This document shows, in pieces, positions 33,896 through 45,813 of a stretch of DNA of 64,000 nt. The notes under the pieces are model-generated. The model saw only the letters and a list, made by a program, of their open reading frames with translations. It did not search any database and was not told the origin of the DNA. Position numbers and translations under genes: made by a program. Source of the DNA: Rhabdophis nuchalis (taxonomy: Eukaryota; Chordata; Lepidosauria; Squamata; Natricidae); the NCBI GenBank assembly GCA_039707465.1, contig CM077643.1, positions 48,206,605 through 48,270,604 on the forward strand. Direction: 5' to 3'. Positions within the stretch are counted from its first letter, which is position 1; every line of letters starts with the position of its first letter.

Positions 33896-34163
33896 ATATA
33901 AAGATCAGTCGTTATCCTCAAGGCTGACATTCCAAATCAGAGATACAGGAGTTCTTGGTTTCATCTTTCCCCCGACAATGACAATTGTACTTTGTCCCAT
34001 CTTAACGGGTATTCTTTAACCTCCTTCCAAGACTCAACTGCCATCCCTGCCTCTTCAGAATCGTCTAGTTTGCCATGAAGTTTGCTATGCATCTTCACTG
34101 GAAGTCCTTTTCCTGACAATAATGTGTGTTTGTGTTTTGGGGTGTGTGCGTGTTGCTTTATTG

Positions 34164-34386
34164 CAGAGGTGCCACATCAGGATTGTATTTGACCTTGGGC
34201 TGGGTGGGCGTGGCCAGGTCAACATCACTTGTGTTGGTGGCGCCTGTGGCGGCCCAAGCACCCATGCAGCCCTCCCGAGCTCCATTTTAACTGGCAGAGG
34301 CACCTCAGGGCGGTCTTTCGCTGTTTCCAGAGCAGTCCCATGGGCCCGATCTAACTCCCCCATAAGCCTTGAATTTGGCACCCCTG
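34164..34386 (+). mobile_element. hAT-type element, complete
   Basis: It begins CAGAGGTGCCACATCAGG and ends TTTGGCACCCCTG. The perfect 8-bp duplication CTTTATTG flanks it (34156-34163 and 34387-34394). The interior (GGTGGGCGTGGCCAGG, ACTGGCAGAGGCACC) resembles the element at 48675-49005. Confidence 0.95.
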
Positions 34387-35114
34387 CTTTATTGTTTTAT
34401 TACCATTGGGTGCTAAGCCATCCAGAGTCTTATAGAGTTGGGCAGCATCTAAATTCAACAAATAAATGAATACAATAAGCGGCAACTGCTCCCAGCATTC
34501 CCAATTTGTCAAGGGATGCTGAAGCAAATGTTGTCATTCGTCCAGATTTGATCCCAGCCCTGAATTCAATTTGGAATAGTGCAGAGGAAAAGAAGGGGGG
34601 AAAAGTTGTGTATCAAGATACTTGCACAGATATCAAGACCAACAGATTCACAGATGGCATCACTTGAAACTACTTTATTTTCAAACTACTAAATTCTCAA
34701 GAGCTATCAGATTGCAACTCCCACTGTTCCCAGTCAGCTAGGTTATGGGAGTTATATTCCAACATATTTGAGGACATTAGATGGGGAAAGCTAATGTGAT
34801 TTTGTTTAATTAGCATACTTCTATTCTGATTTTCTTCCATCAGAAAACTGAAAACATCATATATGGTGTTTCTAGATTATTTCCAGTCCCAGGACTAATC
34901 AAAGCTGATATGACTTAGCTCCAGCAAAACATCTGCTTCAAGCAATGTTTTGAAATGAAAACATTGTTGTAAAGTTCTACTTTAAGTAAGTCAATTCTAC
35001 CCAAATAAGTTTACAGATCAGTTTCTTGAAACAAATAGTGAATATTGGAATGGAAATCAGGGACAGTTGAGCATAAGTGGAATTAACTGTCCTTGCCGCT
35101 AAAGGGCAAATCAT

Positions 35115-35466
35115 TGTAAAGGTAAGGGTTCCCCTCCACATATGTGCTAGTCATTCCTGACTCTAGAGGGCGGTGTTCATCTCCGTTTCAAAGCTGAAGA
35201 GTCAGCACTGTCTGAAGACGTCTCCATGGTCATGTGGCTGGCATGATTTGACACCCAAGGTGCATGGAACACTGTTACCTTCCCACCAAAGATGGTTCCT
35301 ATTTTTCTACTTGCATTGTTATGTGCTTTCAAACTGCTAGGTTGGCAGAAGCTGGGACAAGTAACGGGAGCTCACTCCATTACGGGACACTAGGGATTCA
35401 AACCGCCTAACTGCCAACCTTTCTGATTGACAAGCTCAGCGCCTTAGCCACTGAGCCACCATGTCC
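35115..35466 (-). mobile_element. tRNA-headed SINE, near full length
   Basis: On the - strand the head has GGTGGCTCAGTGGCTAAGGC (A-box) and GGTTTGAATCCC (B-box). It continues to the 3' end with TGTGGAGGGGAACCC. Moderate divergence, same family as 3725. Confidence 0.9.
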
Positions 35467-36639
35467 TATACAAATCAAGAAGTTTATCTTATTTGCCAAA
35501 AATAGTATTGAGGTGCTTTAACACTAACAGTGAAATGTGTCAGTTGAGGAATTTTAGCTGGCATGAAGTAGTTCACAGTCATCCCAGGTGCAGACATTAA
35601 ATCTGAAACAGACTTTGGGAAATATATGGGAAAGATCTTGGCTGAAGAGGTAGGGTAACAAGATGGTCTCTGGGAAATAGATAAGAGATAGTATAGTCTG
35701 CAGCTGAAGAGCAAGCAGGACAAGAGGCTCAGTTTCTAGGGCTGTAAAAAAGATGGTAGAAGAAGTGTATTTTTAGGCTTCCAAGATTCTACTAATATAG
35801 CTACTAAACAAAGTAGAATTGGCTTATATGGCCATTTTTCCTGTTTGGTCCAGCTGCTGATACCCACATCCTCCTAAACCAGGGTACTTTCTACTTCGAA
35901 TTCCACTGATGGAAAATAGTTATGTGGCAATAGACAAGGACTGCATTCTTGAAGGCTTGAAGGTTTTAAATTCCAGTAACACCATGTAAGATCACCATCT
36001 ATCAACTTGCTGCATATTTGGGAATATAAATTTCAAAGACTGTGCCACAAGAATTTTTGGATATACATCGAAGCTGTTTTAAGTATACCCCGAAATAGAT
36101 GTGAAATGTAGATTGCGCAGTTATATTGATGCCAGGCTTGGCTTCGGTTGTCACTGAGTGCAGATTCCAGCAAGATTTAATTTGTCTCCAAAGTGTGTGG
36201 GCTGGGATGCCAGCCATTCTGCTGTGAAGCTGCCATCAATTATATAAAGCAATTATATTTTCCAGAATGGAGAGAAACTTGCGAACAACCACTAACCCTC
36301 ATGTTCTTCTTCATGGTTGCTCCTTATAAGTCTCTGCCATAGTTGCTGCAAAAGTTCAGTGGTTCAGTTTGTTGCCCAAATGTATTTATTTATTCAACAA
36401 TGTTATATACTGCTTCACTCATTCACTTTGGCAGTTTACAATACTAAGCAAAATGCAAAAACAGGCAAACCCATCCATATTAAAACAAAACGCAAAAATA
36501 TAGCAGTCATCTATCAAATTGCCCAATTACAAATATGATTTAAATTGCCTTGTGACGTATCATCAGGGAGGGTGCAAGACATAACTAGAGACAGGGAATT
36601 ATTATGGAGAAGGATTGTCTTTACTCCCACATTCCCTGA

Positions 36640-37050
36640 GCCGATGTAGTGATGGGGCCTTCTGTCTCTCTATGTACACATGTGTAAGCCAGGTAGATTC
36701 CCACTGGAGGAGATAGACTATGTCTTGGAGCCAAGCTATAAAGAGCTTTATAAGTTAAAAAAACAACAACAGCATCTTGAATTAGACGGTGAGATCTATT
36801 GATAGCCAATGAAGCAACCAGAGAATCAGAAAATAAGTGTTATATCAAAGTAATAGTTTGCTCCTACTAGCTTCCTACTCTCTGTGCTTTGTATAACAGT
36901 CGTTCTTGGATTGGTTTGAAAGATAGCTCTATCTACAGTGTGTTACAATAAGCTAATTGCATGGTGAGTTAGGCATGGCCAAGGCTTCATGGGGCATGTA
37001 GGACTGCAATTGCCACAACTGGCTGAAGACCTCCAGCTGCAGCTTCCACC
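36640..37050 (-). mobile_element. Old L2-type LINE fragment
   Basis: The + strand text matches the complement of L2 coding sequence in a decayed form: 'CTTGGAGCCAAGCTATAAAG', 'ACAGCATCTTGAATTAGACG', and 'TAGCCAATGAAGCAACCAGA', comparable to TGGAGCGCTTTGAAGAT and AGCCAGTGCAGCTCGCG in 6700-6780. Boundaries are approximate; it may extend to about 37230. Confidence 0.5.
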
Positions 37051-38974
37051 TATTTTCCCAGCAGGAATCAAGGATGCAAGAATTCCCAATTAGGAACCTG
37101 CTCCTTCTACGGGAGAGCAACTCTGTTTGCAACAACTGCTGGTGTTGTATCTGAACCTGGTGTTCCTGGACACACAATAATTCCATTCTTCTGGAATTAA
37201 GTGTGATGGTTGTCCTTTGCAGCTGGACTGAGAGATGGCTTCTTCAAAAGAGGTCAGACCACTGATTCCTTCGAGGCTGATAGCAGGTTGCCATCTTTCC
37301 AGAAACATTTACCAGTTCATGAACCCAGCTTGGCGTGCCTTCCCTCCATTCCTGTTGCCTGAAGAAATGGGGAGGAGAGAGAGAATTCAGTCTATTGTTG
37401 GATGGGCAAATCCTAATCACTTAATTGGTTTTCAAGATGAATTCCAGATAACACTGCAAGATAGCAATGTTAGCAAAGATGCAACATTTTCAGGTTGCAG
37501 TGCTAAAAAACCCCACCCTTTTCAACGGTTCATTTTTCAACTGTTTGCATTTGCTTAATGTTGTTTTATAGAATTCCTGTTTTGTTCCCCCAACTCATCA
37601 CATAACAGAGTGCGGCCTTCAACTCATGGGAAAATAAAGAATAACCAATGCCTGCTTTGGATTTGTTGAGGTGTTTGCTGATTTTAAAGACATAAGTGAG
37701 CAACTTTTTCTTGTTGCTGTTGCCGCTTACTTGCAGCATCAAGTGAGGCAAAGGTTGATGGATGCGTGGGACAGTCTTAGTATTCATATGGCTGGGGTAG
37801 GGGAAAAAACATCTTGTTTCTAGACAATTTGTGCATTCCAGACCTTGAGTCCAAAGAGGTGGAAATGAAAGTGTGCAACCTGTCAAACTAAGATTTGGAG
37901 ATTCAAGAGATGTTTGCAGCGGAGCAAAGAAGGCAAGAGTGCCTTAGTCCAATCCAGGTTTAACATAGCAGGGATAAACAATCTTGTCTCCTTCTGTGAT
38001 CGGGGCTTGATGAGGCGAAGGGACTTGTGTGGGTAAATGAAATAGTCCAGAAGAGTCTCCCAAGGCGAAAAGGCCATGAAGATGATGAAATAACCTTGTA
38101 CTGTAAATTTAGTGAAGCAGCTGCAGAGCAGAGTCAAGCAGAGTTCAGAGGACCATAGGAGCAAACTGAGGGAGAGTCCTGCCAGGAGAGATTGAACAAA
38201 AGACTGTACAAAAAATTGAGGCTGGATTTCCGTTTTTTCCAAGGGTTTTATATAAAGCACTTCAAGCTGAACAGTGTCCCTGAACCCTTAAAGAAGAATC
38301 ATCTCTTGCGTAAAATCCTGAGCCCATCCTCCCATGGAGCGTTTTTTAAAGCCTCATATTCTCCAACATCCTGTTCATTGTCCCATCATTCAGCCTCAAT
38401 TCTGTTTTGGAGCATGTGAGAGTTGTATGTTTTCAGCACCAAGTAGCTTCTGTTGCAAGTTGCAAATGAGAGAAATTGGTTGTATCCCCTGGCTGGCTGG
38501 GAGACAAAGAGAGCTCCCCTCATCCCCATGCTCCTCTTCTGATACGGATCTCTGTCTCCCTTTAGAAGTTTAGAAGAAGGAGCCTTTGAGTCTCAGCCAG
38601 CAACTATTGATGGGCTGGGAGAATCACATTGGACCGAGGAGGAAATTGCCTGGGGACAGGAAATAGTGTCTCTTCCAGCGATCCCAGATTAGTCTTTTCC
38701 CTGTGTAATTCCGGATTGCAATAGGAGAAATTAAGATGCAGATGCAGTAGAAGCTACCCCCACTCCAGCTCTGCAGTTTCCCACGTCGTGCTCATTAAAC
38801 GATAGGTATCCATGTTTTGGAGCATCCATTTTAATTTAAAATTGCTGCTGTGTAACATTGAACATTTTAAAAAGATGCGTTGCATAATGATGAGCAAATC
38901 TTGCTCAAGATGCACTGAAAGAGCCCCATTCTGGGATGCTTTTAAAATAATGAATAAAGTGAAATACTGTAAAG

Positions 38975-39088
38975 CAGGGGTCTCCAACCTTTGCAACTTT
39001 AAGTCTGAAGGACTTCAGCTTTGCTGGCTGGAGAAGTCTGGGAGCTGAAGTCCTTCAGACTTAAAGTTGCAAAGGTTGGAGACCCCTG
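38975..39088. mobile_element. hAT-type hairpin element, complete
   Basis: Termini CAGGGGTCTCCAACC and GGTTGGAGACCCCTG with long complementary arms. Perfect 8-bp duplication CTGTAAAG (38967-38974, 39089-39096). It is 114 bases, the shortest of the five sister copies, with a smaller loop. Confidence 0.95.
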
Positions 39089-39306
39089 CTGTAAAGGTTT
39101 TATTAGCAGTTATCATTTTGCACTGAGGGGGATGTTGGTTAATCTCAGAAAGGTGAGCTGGGATTCACATGGTTAGTTCTTGAATAGAGGCCTCATATTT
39201 TTGCTAGAACTATAGACTAAGCCAGAAAATCAGTGACAGTGAACACTCCAGAAAAAGACAGTGCCAATCCATTTCCACACAGCCTCTGAGAAAACAACAT
39301 GCAAAC

Positions 39307-39548
39307 CACTACCGGTTTTGTGGGCATGGCTTGGTGGGCATGGCATGACTTGGTGGGCATGGCTTGGGTGTGGTAGGGGTAGGATACTGCAAAATCTCCA
39401 TTCCTTCCCAATCAGCTGAGACTCGGAAGGCAGCGAATAGATGGGGGCGGGGCCAGTCAGAGGTGGTATTTACTGGTTTTCCAAACTATCCAAAACTTCC
39501 ACTATTGGTTCTCCTGAACTGGTCAGAAGCTGCTGAATACCACCTCTG
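39307..39548 (-). mobile_element. hAT-type element, inverted relative to 17052
   Basis: Reading -, it starts CAGAGGTGGTATTCAGCAG and carries CTCTGACTGGCCCCGCCCCC. The left end (CACTACCGGTTTTG) is shortened compared with the family. Flanks ATGCAAAC (39299-39306) and ATACAAAC (39549-39556) agree at 7 of 8 bases. Confidence 0.85.
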
Positions 39549-39912
39549 ATACAAACTTAGTTTGTAGAAAAAGGCTTTACTTGTTCTTTACTCTGCTTTT
39601 GGGATCAGCAATGTTGATCCATTGAGTATTTTGACATGCAGATCTGGAATTGGACCAACACTGACAGGGCCAAGCCTATGACATGCGTGTCCTCTATCCA
39701 TGTCAGTTTGTCAAAATGGGATCTAGAGCTGCTGGGGGTTATAGAGACTCATAGTTATTTGTGGCTCTCTGTTGTTGCTTTTAAAGATGTTAAGATATGC
39801 TATGCATACACAACACTTTTTACCTTCTTACTGAATTAACTCATTTTCTGGATTCTCACAATACACCAAATCATAAATTAATCAAATGGGCAGCTTGCAA
39901 AACTCTCTAAGC

Positions 39913-40047
39913 CAGGGGTCTCCAACCTTTGCAACTTTATGTCTGAAGGACTTCAGCTCCCAGAATTCAGCTCCCAGCTTTGCTGGCTGGAGAATTCTGG
40001 GAGCTGAAGTCCTTCAGACTTAAAGTTGCAAAGGTTGGAGACCCCTG
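39913..40047. mobile_element. hAT-type hairpin element, complete
   Basis: Same family as 12797. Perfect duplication CTCTAAGC (39905-39912, 40048-40055). The arms are complementary over nearly the whole 135 bases. There is a T-for-A change in one arm near the TTTATGTCTG segment and an extra AATTCAGCTCCCAG block beside the loop. Confidence 0.95.
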
Positions 40048-40388
40048 CTCTAAGCTACGAAAAATTGAATCCATGGTAATTCTATCTCATCTTAGCATGT
40101 TGTATGAATGAATTGCAATTTAACTGTCGGTGTACAGTTTGGTTATATAGGTTGGTTAAAAGGTCAAAACGGTAGTGCTTTGGTTTAGGCTTTGAATGTA
40201 CAGTCCTTGCCACCATCTGGATTTTTGTCACACACACAAACACACACTCCTTGCAGATACTCCTGGGGGCATTCAACTAATCAGGCTGGAAAATAGATTT
40301 GAATTGAAATGGGGAATTTAATGGGAATGTGCACTGCTGGAGTTGCCCTTTATTTGTGACCAGACACACATTTTGTATGTGTATGTAT

Positions 40389-40640
40389 TGTTGTTCGTTG
40401 CGAAGTCGTGTCCGACCCATTGCAACCCCATGGACAACATTCCTCCAGGCCTTCCTGTCCTCTACCATCCTCTGGAGTCCATTTAAGTTCACGCCTCCTG
40501 CTTTAGTGACTCCATCCAGCCACCTCTGTCATCCCTTCTTCTTTTGCCCTGAATCTTTCCCAGCATGAGGCTCTTCTCCAGTGAGTCCTTCCTTCTCATT
40601 AGGTGGCCAAAGTATTTGAGTTCCATCTTCAGGATCAAGG
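40389..40640 (-). mobile_element. BovB (RTE-type) LINE, 3' fragment
   Basis: On the - strand it encodes parts of the BovB C-terminus (LMRRKDSLEK-like, then 'MEDRKAWRNVVHGVAMGRTR'). It ends with the 3' stretch GGGTCGGACACGACTTCGCAA. BovB is abundant in squamates and shared with ruminants by horizontal transfer (established knowledge). Sister fragments are at 43325 and 59914. Confidence 0.9.
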
Positions 40641-41010
40641 TGTGTATGTATATGTACTGCTATAACATGGTTATAACATGTAAATAATCACCAAAGATAT
40701 TTGCTTTGTCTCTGTAACTGTTCTTATCCTGTCAAAAGGGTGAGAGGACAGAGAGAAAACAGAAACCTTTGAGAATGGGGTTTGGGAAACATAGGGAAAT
40801 ATTTCCTCTCTCCTTCAGGCAAATGGAGGAAAAAAACTACACTCCATTGAATGGAGGAAGAAGACCTATGTCCAATAATGATATATTTATTAGATTTTTA
40901 TCCTTCATTTATTATTTTGTAAGTAATTCAAGGCGGTGAATGTACCTATTAATCAGAGGTGGTATTCAGCAGGGTCTGACCAGTTCGGGAGAACCAGTAG
41001 TGGAAATTTT

Positions 41011-42984
41011 TTTATATTGGAAAAGTTTTATTGGTTTTTACCATTTTCAAAAAGGATAGGGTAAGGGATACAGAAACATATTAAGAACTTTCGCGTCGGG
41101 ATCATTGGCCCTTCTAGGGCTTCATAATAAAACATTAAAAGAACATTTTTCCAAAAGTACTACAAGGTGAAAATAAGTACAAGATTCCTAAATTCTCCAT
41201 TCTATGCTAGCAGTCGTGTACAAACATCCAGACATAAGGTTATACAATATTAATAATAATAAAAAAAAGCAAAGTTATTTTCTCGATCTAAGTCTCTTGG
41301 CAATTGTGTCTTCTTGTTCTCCTTCCTGGCCCCCAGCGGGCGGGGCCGTGGCCCCCTCCGTCCCCCCTGGATCTTCCCCCAGGATAGAGAAATGTTTTTT
41401 AAGAAAGGCTTCCGCCTCAGCAACTGTTTTAATCCTTACTCTTCCTCCTTCCCAGAACACCAACATCCCTTCTGGCATCGCCCACTTAAACCAAATCCCG
41501 TGATTAAACAATTTTTTTGATAAGAAGGACTACTTCCTCCTCACCTCCCTAATCTTTTTTGGGATCTGCTTCAAGATGGCGACTTCCTTTTGTTGATAAA
41601 TTAACGCCCCCCCTCTCTGCGCCTTCAAAATTCCCTCTCTGGTTGACCTTCTAACAAATTTAATATGTATCTCTCTGGGTACTTCATTTATCCTGGCATA
41701 TGCTGAATTTATTCTGTAGACTAGGTCAATGTCCCCCCTGATCTCATCTTTAGGTTTCTGTAAATAGTCTGCTAAAATTGTACTCATGAGCTCAGGAAGG
41801 TATTCACCAGATTCTTCAGAAATATTCTGAAATCTTAAAAAATATGACATCCTTTCAAAATCCATCCTAGACATATGACCAGACAAATCTGCAATTTCAA
41901 TGTTGACATTTTTAAGTTCTCCCTTTGCCCCAGCCAGCCCCCCTTCCAGCTCCCCAGTCTTCTGTGAATTCTCCAGCACTTGCTTCCGTGTTTCCAGAAG
42001 ATCCTCTTTGAAACTTTTATTATCTGCTCTCAAAGCTTTAATTTCCTGCACCAGAGCTTGTAACACTGATTCCAAAGATGACATTCTTTGTTCCAATCCT
42101 GCCAATTCTGATTTTGATGCCATGGTAAGCTGTTAAAGTCAGTGTCACTAAGATGGCGTTTTTTGGGTGGGGCCGTTGAGGCAGATCAGGAGAAAAACAG
42201 TTCAAGTGAAAGTTGTAAAAGAATTCAAGACCCAGCAGAGAAACACTTTTCACAGTCAATAATTTTAGCAGAGAAAGCACTCAGGGAAGGAATCAATTAA
42301 TCCAGAAATTTCTTCATTAGTAGAGAGAGAGAGTCCATTTCACAAAGAGATGTTGGTAATTTTCCAAAGATAAAAATAGTCATTCAGGAACAAAGGGAAC
42401 CATCCTCCACCGCCCCGTCTGAGAGCCAGGAGGAGAAAATAACCAAAGAAAAATTGTATCAAGCCAGCCGGACTTAGATACATTGTAAAGAAATAAGCCG
42501 CAGATCACTTTCGCTTATTTCAAAGCAGTCCGGAAACAAAGTATCCGCTTCCTCGCAACGAGGAGCCATTTCCAAACACCGCTTTAAATCCGAGGGGGGG
42601 TTTAGCCAACAAACACCCCCCTCTACGTTCTTTCAATCCAGGCTGCCAGCATAAATAATGTTGAAAATCACTCACTCTTCACCTCGCCGCCAAAGCCCCA
42701 GGGAGCCTTCCGACCCGCACGCTCAGTTCTTTTTAAAATCGCTGATCGTTACCGTCCTCCATTGGCGAAGGGAAACCCCCCCCCGCAGCATGCCTCCCCT
42801 CGCCTAGACCGAAGACAAGGGCCGTTCTCCAGCCGCCGCTAAGAGGAACAGACCCAGGCAAGCCAGCCCTACGGGAGGCCCCCAAAAATGGGGGTGCCTC
42901 GCCCCCGATGGGGGGCAGAAAGAAGGAAAAGCGGCGAACGAGTCCGAGACTCATCCGTCGCCGCTGGAAGGCAGAACCGGAAGT
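41011..42984 (-). mobile_element. L1-derived element carrying ORF1 only (HAL1-like)
   Basis: The insertion is bounded by a perfect 17-bp target duplication, CCAGTAGTGGAAATTTT (40994-41010 and 42985-43001). On the - strand its 5' end starts with an ETS-type ACTTCCGG (42977-42984). It has an 850-base GC-rich 5' UTR, then an L1 ORF1-type frame (42123 to about 41275), then a 260-base 3' UTR with AATAAA at 41032-41027, and a short A-rich tail. No ORF2 sequence is present. Because both the 5' end and the A-tail are in place, this is not simple 5' truncation. Either ORF2 was deleted, or this belongs to an ORF1-only family like mammalian HAL1. Confidence 0.85.
41275..42123 (-). pseudogene. L1 ORF1p-like protein, interrupted by one amber codon
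   Basis: The frame opens with MASKSELAGLEQRMSSLE at 42123 and runs 197 codons to a TAG at 41532-41530. It has a heptad-rich coiled coil (about residues 5-90), followed by the RRM-like region (YFLRFQNISEESGEYLPE near residue 95) and a basic stretch (IKFVRRSTREGILKAQR). After the TAG the same frame continues open, with no shift, through HGIWFKWAMPEG, a C-terminal-domain-like segment, to a stop at 41275. ORF1p is the RNA-binding chaperone of the L1 particle, acting in the cytoplasm. A single stop within an otherwise open frame suggests recent decay. Confidence 0.85.
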
Positions 42985-43324
42985 CCAGTAGTGGAAATTT
43001 TGAGTAGTTCAGAGAATTGGGAAATACCACCTCTGACTGGCCCCAACCCCATCTATTTTCTGCCTCCCGAGTCCCAGCTGGGAGGGAATGGGGATTTTAC
43101 AATAACCTTCTCCTGGAGTGGGGTGGGAATGGATATTTTACAGTATCCTTCTCCTGCCACGCCCACCAAATGATACCATACCCACAAAGCTACACCCACA
43201 GAACCAGTAGTAAAAAAATTTGAATCACACCACTGCTATTAATCCTTCCTCCTGTTTCTCCCAAAACCAACATTGTTAAGTGGATGGGCTGAGAGAGAAT
43301 GATTGTGGCTCAGTCAGCCAGCCT

Positions 43325-43572
43325 GTTGTTGTTAGTTGCGAAGTCATGTCTGACCCATTGTGACCCCATGGACAATGTTCTTCCAGGCCTTCCTGTCCTC
43401 TACCATACTCTGGAGTCCATTTAAGCTCATACCCACTGCTTCGGTGACTCCATCCATCCACCTCATTCTCTGTCGTCCCTTTCTTCTTTTGCCCTCAATC
43501 TTTCTCAGTGAGCTCTTCTTCAGTGAGTCCTTCCTTCTCATTAGGTGGCCAAAGTATTTGAGTTTCCTGCCT
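43325..43572 (-). mobile_element. BovB (RTE-type) LINE, 3' fragment
   Basis: The - strand frame includes MRRKDSLKKS, KIEGKRRKGRQRMRWMDGVT and 'AVGMSLNGLQSMVEDRKAWK', the BovB C-terminal region. The 3' UTR ends in GGTCAGACATGACTTCGCAA. It is less decayed than the copy at 40389. Confidence 0.92.
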
Positions 43573-45361
43573 TAGGTGGGAGAAGAAGTAGAAAGAACCA
43601 GTGTTCATGGTGTCCTGGTTTCTAGGCCAACACCTTAACCACTACACCAAACTGGTTCTCTTTTTCTTTCCCATTGCACACCAATGGATGAACATGTTCC
43701 ATTGGATTGTGTACCAAAGCCATCTATTCCTGTTCTCTGCTTCCAAGCTTTTTCATAGACCAAGAGTGGCTTTGGAGTAAAAGTGAAAAATAGGTGGATT
43801 TTCCACACCCCAGTTGGTCAAAAATTGTTCCATAAACCTGTATGCTGTAACACGACAATCAGAGCCTGCAAAATCCTTGAGCATCTGCTCCTTAAGCGAG
43901 GCTTCAAAAGGGCTTCCACATTCACAAATGACCTTGGACTATTAAGTGATTCAGGTTGGAAGAAGCTGCTCTTGAATGACAGCTGGCCAAGAATCAGAGG
44001 GGTTGACACATTTAGCCTGCCAGATGGACCCCTACAAGGTAGTGAATCCCCCATTTTTTCTTTTTGTGGGAACCGTGCTTTTTCAGAGAAATGAAATACT
44101 AGAAGATGCAGAGTATATACCGTATGTAAAATAAGAGCGTTGTGCAACGGTGTTATTGAGGGATAGGCATAATTATAAGATTCAGCAGGAAAACTGATTG
44201 CTCTGACCTGAAGTTAATGAGCTTATTTTAAACTCATTTTGTAACACTACGCATGAAGAATATCTTTTACTTAAATGCTCTTATTGCTTCAAGCAACCAA
44301 TCCTTTCCTCTAACTGAGGATGAAGAAGCGGATTACTACTTGGGCTTCAGCTGTATAGATCCAGTTCTAATCATGACGACATCACTTAACAAGGATATAC
44401 AATCATAATTTGCCATTCAAGGAGCGTGGGCTAATATCTAGCCTCAACTATTCAGTCAAGATACCTGTCTTGGGTTGTTTATTTTGCAGAAGAGCAAGAG
44501 CTGGGAATTCTGCCAGTTGTAACACAGCACATCTGGAGGGCGCCAGACTCGGGAAAGCTGTATTATAGCAGTAAGCCTGTAATTCTACGCAAGTTCAGGA
44601 AAAGGTCAGCAAGGGTTCAGGGTTTAGTTACCTTGAATAAAACTCCGTTGCTTGCCTCATTTTTAAAGGTTATCATTTCCATTACAAAAATACACCCTTC
44701 TGTCAATTTATAATAAACATTTGCAATTATAACCTTTCTTAAGTCTAAACCTTTACTCATAGGCTAAAGATAAAGCATCATTGCATAAATGTTGTGTGCA
44801 TTAACCTTCCCTCCATAATTAAAATGGTTTCCATTAATCAAGAGCTTGGTTGACCAAGACAGAGTTAATTTGCCCACCTACATGACTCCAGTGCCACAAC
44901 TGGGGGAAATGTTCTAGTTTCCAAAGCTGGAGTGTCACCATGCGAAGACTTTCATCTCAGAGTTCAGTCACAGTGCTTCTGGGGACAAAGAGGGTCTAGA
45001 AAAGAGCTCCAGAAAATGACCCAATCCTTGGCTAGGTTCACGTGGAGCATACTTGGAAGTCAGGTTGTTTCTTTGCCTGCTTTCTTGCTTCTTCGTTTGC
45101 TTATTGATTGATTGAAGGTCTTAAAGATAGGATAAACGACTGAACACAAATATAGGGAATTTGTGAGCTTCAGAAAGAAGCAGAACCAAGTCATTTTTAG
45201 AGTGGAGGCAGAATGTTAATTTTGGGAGTGTGTGTCGATGAGTGTTCAGCCATTTGGTAAGATGAAAGAAGAGAAGGAAATAGTCATAGATGCCTAAACA
45301 TAAGTGTTACTGGTTCTCAGAAATACAATCTGGTAACAATTGGAGAAGATACTTCAATATT
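43573..45361. other. Intron 1, no gene seen
   Basis: Two opposing frames of about 105 codons at 43783-44147 have no recognisable domain. No element identified in this stretch. Confidence 0.45.
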
Positions 45362-45369
45362 ACTTAAAG

Positions 45370-45806
45370 CAGGGGTCTCAAACTCAATCTATCTTTCCTG
45401 CCTCCAGTCTGTATATTTAAATTTTAATTGGGTTTTTAGGGGCTTTAGTGTTTTAGGATTTTAGGTTTTACCACAGGGTTTAGTAGTTTACTTTGATTTT
45501 AGATATTTATATATTGTTTTATGTTTGTATGTTTTATAATCCCCTGTGCACCGCCCCGAGTCCCTTCGGGGAGAGGGAGCGGTATACTAATAAAAATTTG
45601 ATTGATTGATTGATTGATTGATTTACCTGGGGGCCGCTGGAGGCAGAGTCTGGGTGAGGCTGGGCCGCATAAGGGATTCCTTATATTAATATTAATACTA
45701 ATACTAATATTAATACTAATATTATACTTTCATATCACGGTGGGGGCCACAAGATACTGTCCTGCGGGCCACAATTGGCCCGCGGGCCGCGAGAATGAGA
45801 CCTCTG
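45370..45806 (+). mobile_element. hAT-type element split by an L2 3' end
   Basis: It begins CAGGGGTCTCAAACTCAAT. After a 226-base insertion it resumes ACCTGGGGGCCGCTGGAGGC and ends GAGAATGAGACCTCTG. Flanks ACTTAAAG (45362-45369) and ACTTAAAA (45807-45814) agree at 7 of 8. Internally there are a small ATTAATACTAAT microsatellite and a GGGCCACAA/TTGGCCCGCGGGCC inverted segment. Confidence 0.85.
45397..45622 (+). mobile_element. L2-type LINE, 3' UTR only, with ATTG tail
   Basis: Only the 3' UTR remains, with TGTGCACCGCCCCGAGTCC, GGGGAGAGGGAGCGG, and a tail of six GATT units at 45599-45622. It lies within the hAT-type element at 45370-45806. The same tail type ends the L2 copy at 49556. Confidence 0.85.
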
Positions 45807-45813
45807 ACTTAAA

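Larger units (their letters stand above)
40954..43235 (+). mobile_element. hAT-type element split by an L1-derived insertion
   Basis: It begins CAGAGGTGGTATTCAGCAG and ends GAATCACACCACTG. The perfect 8-bp duplication CTATTAAT flanks it (40946-40953 and 43236-43243). Removing the insertion (41011-42984 plus one 17-bp duplication copy) leaves about 290 bases, the same size as the related copy at 17052-17326. Confidence 0.95.

Noticed and set aside
41204..42136. Plus-strand frames across the L1-derived element
   Set aside because: They are the reverse reading of the L1 ORF1-like frame and its UTR.
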